DNA of 64,000 nucleotides from JBKQHQ01 sp052148715 (GCA_052148715.1 JBKQHQ010000041.1:1-64000), one strand, 5' to 3'. Shown: positions 1 to 8,692, counted from the stretch's first letter. Translations and numbers: made by a program. Notes: generated by a model not told the origin, from the letters alone.

Positions 1-1
1 T

Positions 2-1120
2 ACTGAGTGCTTGACGGCGGCGTGCGATGCCCTCGGCTACGAGGCTCTGCGCCGCAGGCAGATCGGGGCGCGCGCGGCCGGCCGTCTGTTCGGCATCGGG
101 ATCTCCTCCTATGCCGAGCTCACCGGCATCGGCTCGCGCATCTCCGTGGCGCCGGGCATGCCGATCAACACCGGTACCGAGACCGCGACTATCCGCATCG
201 ATTCGACCGGCGCAGTCACAGCGGCCTTCGGCGTCGCCTCGCACGGCCAGGGCCTTGAGACGACGCTGGCGCAGGTCGTGGCGGGGCATCTCGGCGCCCG
301 CTTTGAGGATATCAGGATTGTGCAGGGCGACAGCGCCGCGGTGGCCGCCGGGACCGGGACCTATGCGAGCCGCAGCACCGTGCTCGCCGGCGGCGCCGCA
401 ACGCTCGCCGCGCAGGCGGTGCGCGAGAAGGTGCTCAACGCCGCCTCCCATCTCCTCGAAGCGTCGCCCGCCGACCTCGTGGCGCAGGACGGTCGCGTTT
501 GCGTCGTGGGAACGGATCGCGCCGTTACCTTCCGCGAGGTGGCGCGCGCGGTCTATTCCGAGATGGGGCGGCTTCCGCAAGAAGCCCGCGAAGAGCTCGC
601 CGCCACCAAGACCTACGATCCGGTGTTTGGCACCACCACGTCGGCAACCCATATCGCGACCCTGGAGATCGATCGCGAGACCTGCGAGGTCCGCCTCGAG
701 CGTTTTGTCGTGGCCGAGGACTGCGGGCGGCTGATCAATCCGCTGATCGTCGATGGCCAGGTGCATGGCGGCGTCGCGCAGGGCATCGGCGTGGCGCTCT
801 ATGAGCAGGTCGTGCACGACGAGCAGGGGCAGATCCAGACCGCGAGCCTCGTCGACTACGTCGCGCCGGGCGCCGGCGAGATCCCACCGATGCAGGTCGT
901 GCACCTCGAAACGGAGTCGCCGACGACGCTCGGCGGCTTTCGCGGCATGGGCGAGGGAGGCACGATCGGCGCGCCGGCGGCGGTCGCCAACGCGATGGCC
1001 GACGCCTTGACCCCGCTCGGGATCGAGATCAACGAGCTGCCGGTGACGCCGGAGCGACTCTTCCGCCTCATCGATGGGGCTAAGGCCAACCCAGGCCTGA
1101 AGGAGGAAACATGGACTTGA
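2..1120 (+). CDS. Xanthine dehydrogenase-family molybdopterin-binding (large) subunit, C-terminal part
   Basis: The frame is open to the left window edge, so only about the last 372 residues of a roughly 780-residue protein are present. The visible part is the second half of the aldehyde oxidase/xanthine dehydrogenase molybdenum domain: a GQG-type cofactor loop (SHGQGLET), a GTGTYASRS loop, and near the end the GMGEGG segment whose Glu is the catalytic base of the family. The family hydroxylates N-heterocycles, purines, aldehydes or CO using water as oxygen source. The small and FAD subunits would be expected upstream, outside the window. The last codons overlap the start of the next gene, so the two are co-transcribed. 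The substrate cannot be read from the sequence. A second, complete set of such genes lies at 10.9-14.5 kb. Confidence 0.9.
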   Translation, partial: TECLTAACDALGYEALRRRQIGARAAGRLFGIGISSYAELTGIGSRISVAPGMPINTGTETATIRIDSTGAVTAAFGVASHGQGLETTLAQVVAGHLGARFEDIRIVQGDSAAVAAGTGTYASRSTVLAGGAATLAAQAVREKVLNAASHLLEASPADLVAQDGRVCVVGTDRAVTFREVARAVYSEMGRLPQEAREELAATKTYDPVFGTTTSATHIATLEIDRETCEVRLERFVVAEDCGRLINPLIVDGQVHGGVAQGIGVALYEQVVHDEQGQIQTASLVDYVAPGAGEIPPMQVVHLETESPTTLGGFRGMGEGGTIGAPAAVANAMADALTPLGIEINELPVTPERLFRLIDGAKANPGLKEETWT

Positions 1121-1863
1121 GCTTGAAGGGCAGGATCGCGCTCGTGACCGGGGCCGCCCGGGACGTGGGCCGCGAGATCGCGCTCACGCTCGCGGCCGAA
1201 GGCGCGACCGTCGCCGTCAACTACCGCGGTTCGGGCGAGGAGGCGGCGGCGCTCGTTGCCGAGATCGCGGCGCGCGGCGGAACGGCGAAGGCGTATCAGG
1301 CCGATGTCGCCGATTTCACCGCGGTGAAGGCCATGGTCGACACGATCGTGCAGGACTTTGGCGGCCTTAACATTCTCATCAACAATGCCGGCCTCGCCTT
1401 GCGGCAGCGCTTCGCCGAGACCAAGCCGGACGACTGGCACCGGCAGATCGACATCTGCCTTTACGGCGCAATCCACTGCTGCCACGCCGCCGTCCCCCAT
1501 CTCGAAGCGGGCCGGGACGGTCGCATTATCAGCGTGATCGGCGATTCATCTCGCGTCGGGGAATCAGGTCTTGCCATCGTGGCGGCGGCGCGTGCCGGCG
1601 TTGCCGCCCTGATGAAATCGCTGGCGCGCGAGCTTGGACGGTCGGGCACGACCGCGAATACGATATCGCTCGGCCTGGTCGAGAGTGGCCACGACCTGGC
1701 CTGGCTCGAGGCTAATCGCGAGAAACTCACCAAGCTCTATCCGCTTCGCCGGCTGGGCAAGCCGAACGACGTGGCGCCAATGGTGGCGCTGCTCGCGTCG
1801 CGCCACGGCGGCTGGATCACCGGACAGGTCTTGAGCATCAGCGGCGGCTTCAGCATGGTTTGA
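1111..1863 (+). CDS. SDR-fold protein lacking the catalytic tetrad
   Basis: This 250-residue protein is a short-chain dehydrogenase/reductase by fold. It has a nucleotide-binding TGAARDVG loop at residues 14-20, NNAG at 91-94 and the C-terminal ITGQVLSISGG segment. By eye alignment with FabG-type enzymes, all four catalytic positions are changed: Asn to Cys116, Ser to Gly144, Tyr to Val157 and Lys to Arg161. It should still bind a nucleotide but is unlikely to catalyse normal carbonyl/alcohol redox chemistry. The start overlaps the molybdenum-subunit gene by 10 bp and follows AGGAGG, so it belongs to the same operon. It could be a regulatory or structural partner, or an enzyme with changed chemistry. 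The reading frame is intact, with no sign of decay. Confidence 0.85.
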   Translation: MDLSLKGRIALVTGAARDVGREIALTLAAEGATVAVNYRGSGEEAAALVAEIAARGGTAKAYQADVADFTAVKAMVDTIVQDFGGLNILINNAGLALRQRFAETKPDDWHRQIDICLYGAIHCCHAAVPHLEAGRDGRIISVIGDSSRVGESGLAIVAAARAGVAALMKSLARELGRSGTTANTISLGLVESGHDLAWLEANREKLTKLYPLRRLGKPNDVAPMVALLASRHGGWITGQVLSISGGFSMV

Positions 1864-1880
1864 CGGGAAATGATGAGCCG

Positions 1881-1956
1881 GTAGGGCGGATTCGCCGAAG
1901 GCGTAATCCGCCGTTCTGCCGAAGGTGGCGGATTACGCTGCGCTAATCCGCACTAC
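1881..1956. repeat. Palindromic intergenic repeat (GTAGGGCGGATT family)
   Basis: The ends are near-perfect inverted repeats: GTAGGGCGGATT on the left and AATCCGCACTAC on the right (11 of 12 complementary). Internal copies of GTAATCCGCC/GGCGGATTAC can fold further. It fills the space between the SDR-like gene and the acyl-CoA ligase gene. Elements of this kind are abundant in Bradyrhizobium-like genomes (recollection, not searched). Confidence 0.75.
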
Positions 1957-1981
1957 AAGTCGGCGAGGGAACGCAAGGACG

Positions 1982-3535
1982 ATGCTGCACACTGACCTGA
2001 TAGCTTCAATTCCCGAGCTGCTGCGGCGCCACGCCGCCGCGCGCGGCACCAAGATTGCTTATCGCGACGCGCAGGAATCGGTGACCTATTCGGCGCTGCA
2101 GGAGCGGACCGGCAGGCTTGCCGGTCATCTGGCCGATCTTGGGATCGCGCCCGGCGATTGCGTCGCGATCCTCTTGCCGAACTCGGTGCAGTGGGTCGAG
2201 ACCAGCCTGGCAATCATGCGGGCCGGTTGCGTCAGCGTGCCGATCAGTTACGAGGCGACCGAGCCGGAGATCGCCTATCGGCTGGCGGATGCGAACTGCA
2301 AGGCCATTGTCGCGACCGGCGAGCGCGGCGATCTCGTGGCGCGGCTGCGCGTCGGGGCGCCTGCTCTGAAGACCGTGATCCTGACCGATCGCGGCACCTC
2401 CGGTGTGGACGCCATTCGCTATTCGATGCTCCTGGCGACGCCGTCCAATTTGGCGCCGCGCGATCCGGTCAACATGCACGATCCGGCCTACATCATCTAC
2501 ACATCGGGGACGACCGGTCGGGCCAAGGGCGTGCTCCTCACCGTCCACGGCATGCTGTGGATCACCGCCGCCTGTTGGGCGCCCATCACGGGCCTCTCCG
2601 AGCGCGACTGCCTGCTTTCGCCGCTGCCGCTCTTCCATTCCTACGCGCTGAACCTGTCGGTGCTCGGCGTGCTGGCGACCGGCGCGAGCGAATACATCAT
2701 GGAAAAGTACTCGACGAGCGAGGCGGTGCGGCTGCTCAAGACCGGGGAATTCACGCTTTTTCCAGGCGTCCCGACCATGTTCCATTACCTCCTGCAGGCG
2801 ATCCAGCGCGAGAGCGATTTGCGCTTTCCCAACCTTCGCCTCTGCATCTCCGCCGGCGCCATCATGCCCGGGACGCTCAACAGGGAATTCGAGGAACGTC
2901 TCGGCATTCCGCTGCTCGACGGCTACGGCATCACCGAGACCTCGACCATGGTAACGATGAACTGGCCGACCGGCGCGCGCGTTACGGGTTCGTGCGGGTT
3001 GCCGGTACCCGGCCTCGCCGTTCGCATCGTCGATCCCGCGAGCGGCAGCGATGTCGAGAGGGGGCAGGAGGGCGAGCTGATCGTGCGCGGCCCGAACGTC
3101 ATGCCCGGCTATCACAACAAGCCGGAGGAGACGGCGCGGGCGCTGCGCGACGGCTGGTATCGCACCGGCGATCTCGCCCGAAGCGACGAGAACGGTTTCT
3201 TGACCATCACCGGGCGGCTCAAGGAGCTCATCATCCGGGGCGGCCAGAACATCGCGCCCGCGGAGATCGAAGAGGTCGTCAATGCGTTCGAGGCCGTGCT
3301 CGATTGCGCCGTCGTCGGCGTTCCGCATGAGCATTTGGGCGAGGTCCCGGCCCTGTTCGTCGTGCCCCGCGCCGGATGCTCGCTCGAGACCGAGATGCTC
3401 CTCGCGCATTGCCGCTCGCGGCTTTCCGCCTACAAGGTTCCCCACCTCGTTCGCCTCATTGAGGAGATTCCGCGCACGGGATCGGGCAAGATCATCCGCT
3501 ACAAGCTGCGCGAAACCATGAACGTGTGCGATTGA
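1982..3535 (+). CDS. Acyl-CoA synthetase (class I adenylate-forming enzyme)
   Basis: The 517-residue product activates a carboxylic acid to its CoA thioester through an acyl-adenylate. The AMP-binding P-loop YTSGTTGRAKG is at residues 173-183. It is followed by the GYGITET adenine-binding motif, the GWYRTGDLA hinge-region Asp, and the C-terminal PRTGSGKIIRYKL segment carrying the catalytic Lys. I chose the ATG with AAGGA seven bases upstream; an earlier in-frame start would run into the palindromic repeat. Between a molybdenum hydroxylase and a 4-hydroxybutyryl-CoA dehydratase-family gene, it probably loads the pathway acid onto CoA. No motif identifies the acid. Confidence 0.92.
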   Translation: MLHTDLIASIPELLRRHAAARGTKIAYRDAQESVTYSALQERTGRLAGHLADLGIAPGDCVAILLPNSVQWVETSLAIMRAGCVSVPISYEATEPEIAYRLADANCKAIVATGERGDLVARLRVGAPALKTVILTDRGTSGVDAIRYSMLLATPSNLAPRDPVNMHDPAYIIYTSGTTGRAKGVLLTVHGMLWITAACWAPITGLSERDCLLSPLPLFHSYALNLSVLGVLATGASEYIMEKYSTSEAVRLLKTGEFTLFPGVPTMFHYLLQAIQRESDLRFPNLRLCISAGAIMPGTLNREFEERLGIPLLDGYGITETSTMVTMNWPTGARVTGSCGLPVPGLAVRIVDPASGSDVERGQEGELIVRGPNVMPGYHNKPEETARALRDGWYRTGDLARSDENGFLTITGRLKELIIRGGQNIAPAEIEEVVNAFEAVLDCAVVGVPHEHLGEVPALFVVPRAGCSLETEMLLAHCRSRLSAYKVPHLVRLIEEIPRTGSGKIIRYKLRETMNVCD

Positions 3536-3543
3536 TACTTGGT

Positions 3544-3586
3544 CGCATTTTCTGCGGAAAACAGGTGTCCACTTTCCGGGAAATGC
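3544..3586 (+). repeat. 43-bp dispersed repeat, copy 1
   Basis: The sequence CGCATTTTCTGCGGAAAA followed by GTGTCCACTTTCCGGGAAAT recurs in inverted orientation at 44125-44167, with a one-base indel and a few substitutions. It lies in the 98-bp gap between the acyl-CoA ligase and AbfD-like genes. The internal ATTTTC/GAAAA complementarity allows a short hairpin. Confidence 0.7.
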
Positions 3587-3633
3587 TCCAGCGGTCGGGC
3601 AAGTCGGATTCGTGAAGCCGAGGAGATGGTGTG

Positions 3634-5127
3634 ATGCAAGACGTTGATGAGTTGTGGGCCAACTTCTCCGACCCGATCGTCACCGCGGACGATTACATCG
3701 CCTCGCTGCGGGGGCGGCAGATGAACGTGTTCTTCATGGGCGAGCGCGTGCCCGAGCCGGTCGATCATCCGGTCATTCGGCCGTCCATCAACGCGATGGC
3801 GGAGACCTATCGGCTCGCCACCGAGCGGCCCGAGCTCGGCAGCGTCCGTTCCGAGATCGGCGGCTGCCAGGCCAACCGCTTCCTGCACGTGCCTACCAAT
3901 CCGAACGATCTCGTCACCAAGCACGAGATGCAGCGCGAGCTAGGGCGGCGGACCGGCACCTGCTTCCAGCGTTGCGTCGGCCTCGATGCGATCAGCACCT
4001 GCCACTCCGTCACCTTCGACATCGACGCCAAGGGCGGCACCGACTACTACAAGCGATTTCTGACCTTCCTGAAACGCGCGCAGGTCGCCAATGTCGTGAT
4101 CGGCGGCGCGATGACCGATCCCAAAGGCGACCGCTCCAAGGCGCCGCATCAGCAAGACGATCTCGACCTCTTCCTGCACGTGGTACGGCGCGACGAGCGC
4201 GGCATCTATGTGAGCGGCGCCAAGATGCACCAGACCGGGGCCGTGAACTCGCACTGGCTGATCTTCATGCCGACGATGCGGATGACCGAGGCCGATCGCG
4301 ACTGGGCCGTGGTCGGCGCAGTGCGCGTCGACGCGCCGGGCCTCACCTACATCGTCGGGCGCCAGACCAACGACACGCGCATCATGGACGGCGGGGCCCT
4401 GGACGCCGGCAACGCGCAGTTCGCCGGCCAGGAATCGCTGATCGTCTTCGACGAGGTCTTCGTGCCACACGAGCACGTGTTCATGGATGGCGAGTGGCCG
4501 TTCGCAACCGCGCTGGTTGAGCGTTTTACGACCTATCATCGCTCCTCCTACGTCTGTAAGACCGGACTGGGCGACGTGCTGGTCGGGGCGGCCGCGCAAG
4601 CAGCCGAGCACAACGGCGTAGAGGCCGCCTCGCACATCAAGGACAAGCTGGTTGAAATGACGCATCTCAACGAGACGATCTACTCGAGCTGCATGGCGGC
4701 TGCCTACAAATCGAAGCCGACGGCGTCCGGCGCCTATATCAACGACGAGATGCTGTCCAACGTCGCCAAGCACAACGTGACGCGCTTCCCCTATGAGATC
4801 GCGCGCCTGGCGCAGGACATCGCCGGTGGCCTCGTGGTCACCATGCCGTCCGAGCGCGACCTGCAGAACAACGAGATCGGGCCCCTGATCCGCAAATTCC
4901 TGCAAGGCCGCAGCGGCGTCGAGACGGTCGACCGCATGCGCATCCTGCGCCTCATCGAGAACATGACCATCGGCAGGAACGCCGTCGGCTACCTGACCGA
5001 AAGCCTGCACGGCGCGGGCTCGCCTCAGGCGCAACGCATCCAGATCGCCCGCGGCATGCGGATCGAGGAGAAGAAGGCTCGCGCCCGCAACCTCGCCGGC
5101 GTTGCCGAGCCGCCGCGCAAGGACTGA
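3634..5127 (+). CDS. 4-hydroxybutyryl-CoA dehydratase/vinylacetyl-CoA isomerase-family protein (AbfD-like)
   Basis: This 497-residue flavoprotein belongs to the acyl-CoA-dehydrogenase-fold family that includes HpaB monooxygenases and 4-hydroxybutyryl-CoA dehydratase. Features point to the dehydratase branch. Two cysteines in a C-x3-C arrangement (Cys110, Cys114) match the cluster cysteines 99 and 103 of clostridial AbfD. The AKMHQTGAVNSHW block is AbfD-like. His302-x3-Tyr306 is followed by Cys308-Lys309, matching the His292/Tyr296/Cys299/Lys300 set except that the Tyr-to-Cys spacing is one shorter. HpaB proteins lack these Cys. It therefore probably carries FAD and a [4Fe-4S] cluster and performs radical dehydration or isomerisation of a CoA ester made by the upstream ligase. 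AGGAG lies 8 bases before the ATG. A GTG three bases earlier is possible. Confidence 0.85.
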   Translation: MQDVDELWANFSDPIVTADDYIASLRGRQMNVFFMGERVPEPVDHPVIRPSINAMAETYRLATERPELGSVRSEIGGCQANRFLHVPTNPNDLVTKHEMQRELGRRTGTCFQRCVGLDAISTCHSVTFDIDAKGGTDYYKRFLTFLKRAQVANVVIGGAMTDPKGDRSKAPHQQDDLDLFLHVVRRDERGIYVSGAKMHQTGAVNSHWLIFMPTMRMTEADRDWAVVGAVRVDAPGLTYIVGRQTNDTRIMDGGALDAGNAQFAGQESLIVFDEVFVPHEHVFMDGEWPFATALVERFTTYHRSSYVCKTGLGDVLVGAAAQAAEHNGVEAASHIKDKLVEMTHLNETIYSSCMAAAYKSKPTASGAYINDEMLSNVAKHNVTRFPYEIARLAQDIAGGLVVTMPSERDLQNNEIGPLIRKFLQGRSGVETVDRMRILRLIENMTIGRNAVGYLTESLHGAGSPQAQRIQIARGMRIEEKKARARNLAGVAEPPRKD

Positions 5128-5153
5128 CTGGCGCAGCTCTTGACTGGAATCAC

Positions 5154-5323
5154 CGTAAGGTGGGCAAAGGCGGCCTCGAAATTTAGGTTGATGCACCGCG
5201 CCGGGTCCGCCGTGCCCACGCGGTCGGGCGTTACCAACGGGCGCAGAACCTCGCCGCGTAGGCACGGCGGAACGCGCACTGTGCGAACGCACTGACGTCT
5301 CGGCCGCCTTTGCCCACCCTACG
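5154..5323. repeat. Inverted-repeat element (CGTAAGGTGGGCAAAGGCGGCC ends)
   Basis: The 22-bp arms at 5154-5175 and 5302-5323 are complementary with one mismatch and enclose about 126 bp without a credible gene. The right arm supplies the TAG stop codon of the BKACE gene on the minus strand. The two flanking genes converge here, so the element may also act as a bidirectional terminator. It resembles the GTAGGGTGGGCAAAGGCG repeats of Hyphomicrobiales (recollection). Confidence 0.75.
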
Positions 5324-6224
5324 CCGCGCTGCGACTTGCCGCGCCAATGTTGGTCAGGTTTAGAATCTTTCGGGCGGCCGCGGGAGTTGCCGGCTTGTGG
5401 CCGAGCGCTCTGACGATCGTTACCGCCCGCTCCACCAGCGCCGCGTTGTTGGGGGTAAAGACGCCGCGTTCCAGGTAGAGATTGTCCTCAAGGCCCACCC
5501 GCACATGGCCGCCCAGAATGACGGCCTGTGCGACCATCGGAAACTCGTGCACCGATATCCCGAAAGCCGCCCAGACGCAGGGCTGCGGCAGCATGTTGCG
5601 CATTAGAATCATCGCTTCGGGCGTCGCCGGGGCGCCATAGGGAATGCCGAGGCAGAGCTGCATCATGGGCGGGCTGTCGAGCACGCCTTCCTCGATCAGC
5701 CGCTGCGCCAGGCGGATGTGCCCGGTGTCAAAGACTTCGAGCTCGGGGACCACGCCGGCTTCTCGAATGAGCCGCGCCATCACCCGCAGATGCGGCGGCG
5801 TGTTCATGAACGTGCGCTCGCCCATGCTCAGGGTCGCAACGTCGAGCGTGCAGATTTCCGGGCGCAGCTCCTGAATATGCCGGACTCGCTCTTCCGGACG
5901 CGACAGCGTCGTGCCGGGGCCGCCGATCGCGGGATCTTCCTCCGAGGGGAAGTAGTTGGCGCCCGGCCCGGTGGTGAGGTTGATGATCACGTCGGTGCCG
6001 CTGCCGCGGATCCGCTCCACGACCTCGCGGTAATGCGCAAGCTCGCGGCTCGGCTTGCCGGTCTGCGGATCGCGCACGTGGATGTGGACGATCGTCGCGC
6101 CAGCTTGCGCCGCCTCGATAGCGGAGGTGGCAATCTGCGCCGGCGTCACCGGGATTGCCGGGTGTTTCCCGACGGTATCGGCGGAGCCCGTGATCGCACA
6201 GGTGATGATGATGTCGCGGCTCAT
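5319..6224 (-). CDS. Beta-keto acid cleavage enzyme (BKACE, DUF849)
   Basis: The 301-residue protein starts MSRDIIITCAITG and has the Zn-binding HIHVRD motif (His47, His49) of the BKACE/3-keto-5-aminohexanoate cleavage family. Later conserved blocks include NLTTGPG and GHVRVGLEDN. Family members condense a beta-keto acid with acetyl-CoA and split it into acetoacetate and a new CoA thioester, by a zinc-dependent route. It is the promoter-distal gene of the minus-strand group. A 61-bp gap separates it from livF. With the ligase and AbfD-like gene nearby, it could perform the chain-shortening step. The keto acid is unknown. The stop codon lies in a repeat arm. Confidence 0.9.
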   Translation of the reverse strand: MSRDIIITCAITGSADTVGKHPAIPVTPAQIATSAIEAAQAGATIVHIHVRDPQTGKPSRELAHYREVVERIRGSGTDVIINLTTGPGANYFPSEEDPAIGGPGTTLSRPEERVRHIQELRPEICTLDVATLSMGERTFMNTPPHLRVMARLIREAGVVPELEVFDTGHIRLAQRLIEEGVLDSPPMMQLCLGIPYGAPATPEAMILMRNMLPQPCVWAAFGISVHEFPMVAQAVILGGHVRVGLEDNLYLERGVFTPNNAALVERAVTIVRALGHKPATPAAARKILNLTNIGAASRSAA

Positions 6225-6285
6225 GTCGAGGCTCTTTCACGCTCTTTCATGCCGGCCTGATCTTCCAACCATCGGAGATCGACTG

Positions 6286-6999
6286 TCAAATCCCCAGATA
6301 GGCGCTCTTGACCCGATCGTCGTTCGCAACATCGCTGGCGGGGCCCGAAAGCACTACCGAGCCGTTCTCTAGAACCGCCGCGAAATCGGCGATTTCGAGC
6401 GAGTCGGCCACATTCTGCTCGACCAGGAGAATGGTCATGCCGCTCGCCCGGAGATCCTGGATGGTCGCGAAGACGAGCTCGACCGCAACGGGCGAAAGAC
6501 CGAGCGAGGGCTCGTCGAACAGGATCAGCCGCGGCTCGCCCAGGAGGCAGCGGCCAATGGCAAGCATCTGTTGCTCCCCACCGGAGAGCGTGCCGGCTTT
6601 CTGGCGTCGGCGTTCGGCCAGGCGCGGAAACATGTCGTAGGCGCGGCGCAAGTTCGCCGGTTGCTTCGCGCGGGCGCGCTTCAGCGCCCCGCCCAGGATC
6701 AGGTTTTCCTCCACGGTCAAGGTCGGAAAGATCTGACGACCTTCGGCCACCTGTCCGATACCCAGCTCGCAAGTCCGGTTGGAGTCGAGCCCGCCGATCT
6801 CCATCCCGTCGAAGACGATGCGCCCTGCGCTCGGCCGAAGCATTCCGGCAATGGCGCGGATCAACGAGGTCTTGCCGGCTCCGTTCGATCCGATGACGGT
6901 GACCAAACTGTTGCGCGGGACCTGGAAGGTGACTCCGTTCAAGGCACGCGCCTGACCGTAACAAACCTCCAGGTCGCGAACCTCGAGCAGCGCGCTCAT
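6286..6999 (-). CDS. livF: Branched-chain-type ABC transporter ATP-binding protein (LivF-like)
   Basis: The 237-residue ATPase shows Walker A GSNGAGKTS, a Q-loop, the signature LSGGEQQ and Walker B LILFDEPSLGLSP, then a switch-region HVEQN-like segment (LLVEQNV). Size and sequence fit LivF, one of two nucleotide-binding subunits of the hydrophobic amino-acid transport family that also imports aromatic acids and their derivatives. Its start overlaps the end of livG by 4 bp. Together with livG, livM, livH and the binding protein it forms a complete importer placed among catabolic genes, so it probably brings in the pathway substrate rather than leucine. Confidence 0.93.
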   Translation of the reverse strand: MSALLEVRDLEVCYGQARALNGVTFQVPRNSLVTVIGSNGAGKTSLIRAIAGMLRPSAGRIVFDGMEIGGLDSNRTCELGIGQVAEGRQIFPTLTVEENLILGGALKRARAKQPANLRRAYDMFPRLAERRRQKAGTLSGGEQQMLAIGRCLLGEPRLILFDEPSLGLSPVAVELVFATIQDLRASGMTILLVEQNVADSLEIADFAAVLENGSVVLSGPASDVANDDRVKSAYLGI

Positions 7000-7718
7000 C
7001 GAAGCTTCGTCTTCTTGCCGAGGTAGCTCTCGATTACGCGCGCATCGGAACCGACTTCGGCCGGCTTGCCCTCGGCGATCTTATCACCGTGGTGCAGGAC
7101 GATGACGCGGTCGGCGAGCGCCATGACGACGCGCATGACGTGCTCGATCAGGAGGATTGTGATACCGCCGGTGCGCAGATCGCGCACGACGGACACGACC
7201 CGGTCGCTTTCCGCCGGCCGCAGCCCGGCCATGACTTCGTCGAGCAGCAGCAGCCTGGGTCTTGCGGCGATCGACCGCGCGAGCTCCAGCATCTTGCGAT
7301 CGGGCAAGGTCAGCGAGCTTGCCAGCGCTTCCGCCTTGTGGTGAAGCTCGACACGCTTCAGGGCTTCGAAGGCCACGTCGGCTGCGGCCGCTACGTCGGA
7401 GGTGCGGGCCAAGGCGCCGACCAACGCGTTCTCGAGCACGGTCATGCCGCGCATCGGCCGTACGATCTGGAATGTCCGGATGATCCCGCGCGCGGCGATT
7501 TGCTCCGGCGCCAAGCCGGTGATCGGGCGCCCCTCGAAATTCACTGCGCCGGATGTCGGGCTCATCGCCCCGGCGATCAGGTTGAAGCAGGTCGTTTTTC
7601 CGGCGCCGTTCGGGCCGATCAGAGCGACGATCTCACCCAGCCGCACCTCGAACGTCACGTCGCTGACCGCGGTGAGACCGCGAAAGGTCTTGGTGAGATT
7701 TTCGACGGCGAGCATCAC
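6996..7718 (-). CDS. livG: Branched-chain-type ABC transporter ATP-binding protein (LivG-like)
   Basis: The 240-residue ATPase has Walker A GPNGAGKTT at about residues 37-45 and a RTFQIVRPMRGMTVLEN Q-loop region typical of LivG. The signature region is SLTLPDRKMLELARS, in which the canonical LSGGQ is replaced by LTLPDR, a variation common in LivG proteins. Walker B is LLLLDEVMAG and the switch His is in LIEHVM. It overlaps livM and livF by 4 bp each, so all are translated from one message. It pairs with LivF as the ATPase heterodimer on the cytoplasmic face. Confidence 0.93.
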   Translation of the reverse strand: MMLAVENLTKTFRGLTAVSDVTFEVRLGEIVALIGPNGAGKTTCFNLIAGAMSPTSGAVNFEGRPITGLAPEQIAARGIIRTFQIVRPMRGMTVLENALVGALARTSDVAAAADVAFEALKRVELHHKAEALASSLTLPDRKMLELARSIAARPRLLLLDEVMAGLRPAESDRVVSVVRDLRTGGITILLIEHVMRVVMALADRVIVLHHGDKIAEGKPAEVGSDARVIESYLGKKTKLR

Positions 7719-8692
7719 GTCAATCCGCGACGCTTCGCCATCCGGACCAGTTGCGGCCAGATGCCGTCGGGCAGGAAGGCAATGACCGCAAGAATGACGA
7801 TGCCGTAGGCCAAGGTATTGAAGCCATACAGTCCTATTCTCTCACCGAGGATGTTGGACAATTCCATCAGCGGCACGACAAAAAATGCGCCGAGCACCGC
7901 GCCGAACGGCGAGCCCAGTCCGCCGATGATGGGGGCAATCAGGATCTCGATCGACATCCGAATTCCCATGACGGTGTCTGGAAAAAGACTGCCTTGCATC
8001 AGGCCAAAAAGCCCTCCGCCGACGCCTGCCAGTGCGGCGCTGATGGCGACCACGAGTATCTTGCTCCGCAGCGCCGGCACGCCGAGCGCGCGCGCCGCCG
8101 CTTCGTCCTCGTTGAGACTGCGCCAGCGATAGCCCCAATGCGAGGCCATCAGCCGGGCGATGATGAGGTAGGCGGCCGCCGTCAGTGCCAGGAACGCGGA
8201 ATAAAAGAACAGCGTCCCTCCGCGCAGGGTGACCAAAGGCCGGTTGGTGTCCGGATTGATCGCCTTGAAGAAAAAGCCCCCGGTGTCACCGACGATCTCC
8301 CAGTTGTCGAATAGCACACGGGCTAGTTCCGCGATGGCGATCGTCAGCAGCGCGAATTGTATGCCGCGGACGGAAAAGCGCGCGCCGAGCCACGTCATCG
8401 CGCTTCCGACCAGCGCGGAGATCGCCGACCCGATTGGAATTGCCAGCCAGGGACTGATCCCGCTTCGCTGCGTCAAGACCGCCGTGGTGTAAGCGCCGAG
8501 CCCCAGAAAAAGCGCATGGCCAAGGGAGAGCAGGCCCGCGCTCATCATCAAATTCCAAGTCAACCCCATGAACGCGTAGAAGAACACCAGGGTCAGCAGA
8601 CTCTGCCAAAAAGAATCCAAGAGGGGTCCGGCGGCGGCGAGAGCGGCGAAAAATCCTACAGCGGGCCAAGGCGACGGCTGCTGCAGTCTCAT
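7715..8692 (-). CDS. livM: Branched-chain-type ABC transporter permease (LivM-like)
   Basis: The 325-residue integral membrane protein has about nine to ten hydrophobic segments. The LivM hallmark LNLMMSAGLLSLGHALFLGLGAY lies near residues 45-70 and the cytoplasmic EAA-like segment SLNEDEAAARALGV near 195. It forms the transmembrane channel with LivH. Start and stop overlap neighbours by 4 bp in the order livH-livM-livG. The C-terminus ends in a short basic tail (LVRMAKRRG). Confidence 0.92.
   Translation of the reverse strand: MRLQQPSPWPAVGFFAALAAAGPLLDSFWQSLLTLVFFYAFMGLTWNLMMSAGLLSLGHALFLGLGAYTTAVLTQRSGISPWLAIPIGSAISALVGSAMTWLGARFSVRGIQFALLTIAIAELARVLFDNWEIVGDTGGFFFKAINPDTNRPLVTLRGGTLFFYSAFLALTAAAYLIIARLMASHWGYRWRSLNEDEAAARALGVPALRSKILVVAISAALAGVGGGLFGLMQGSLFPDTVMGIRMSIEILIAPIIGGLGSPFGAVLGAFFVVPLMELSNILGERIGLYGFNTLAYGIVILAVIAFLPDGIWPQLVRMAKRRGLT

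Noticed and set aside
2006..3445. 479-codon open frame on the minus strand opposite the acyl-CoA ligase
   Set aside because: It is the antisense shadow of a gene with clear family motifs, made possible by high GC; it shows no domain of its own.
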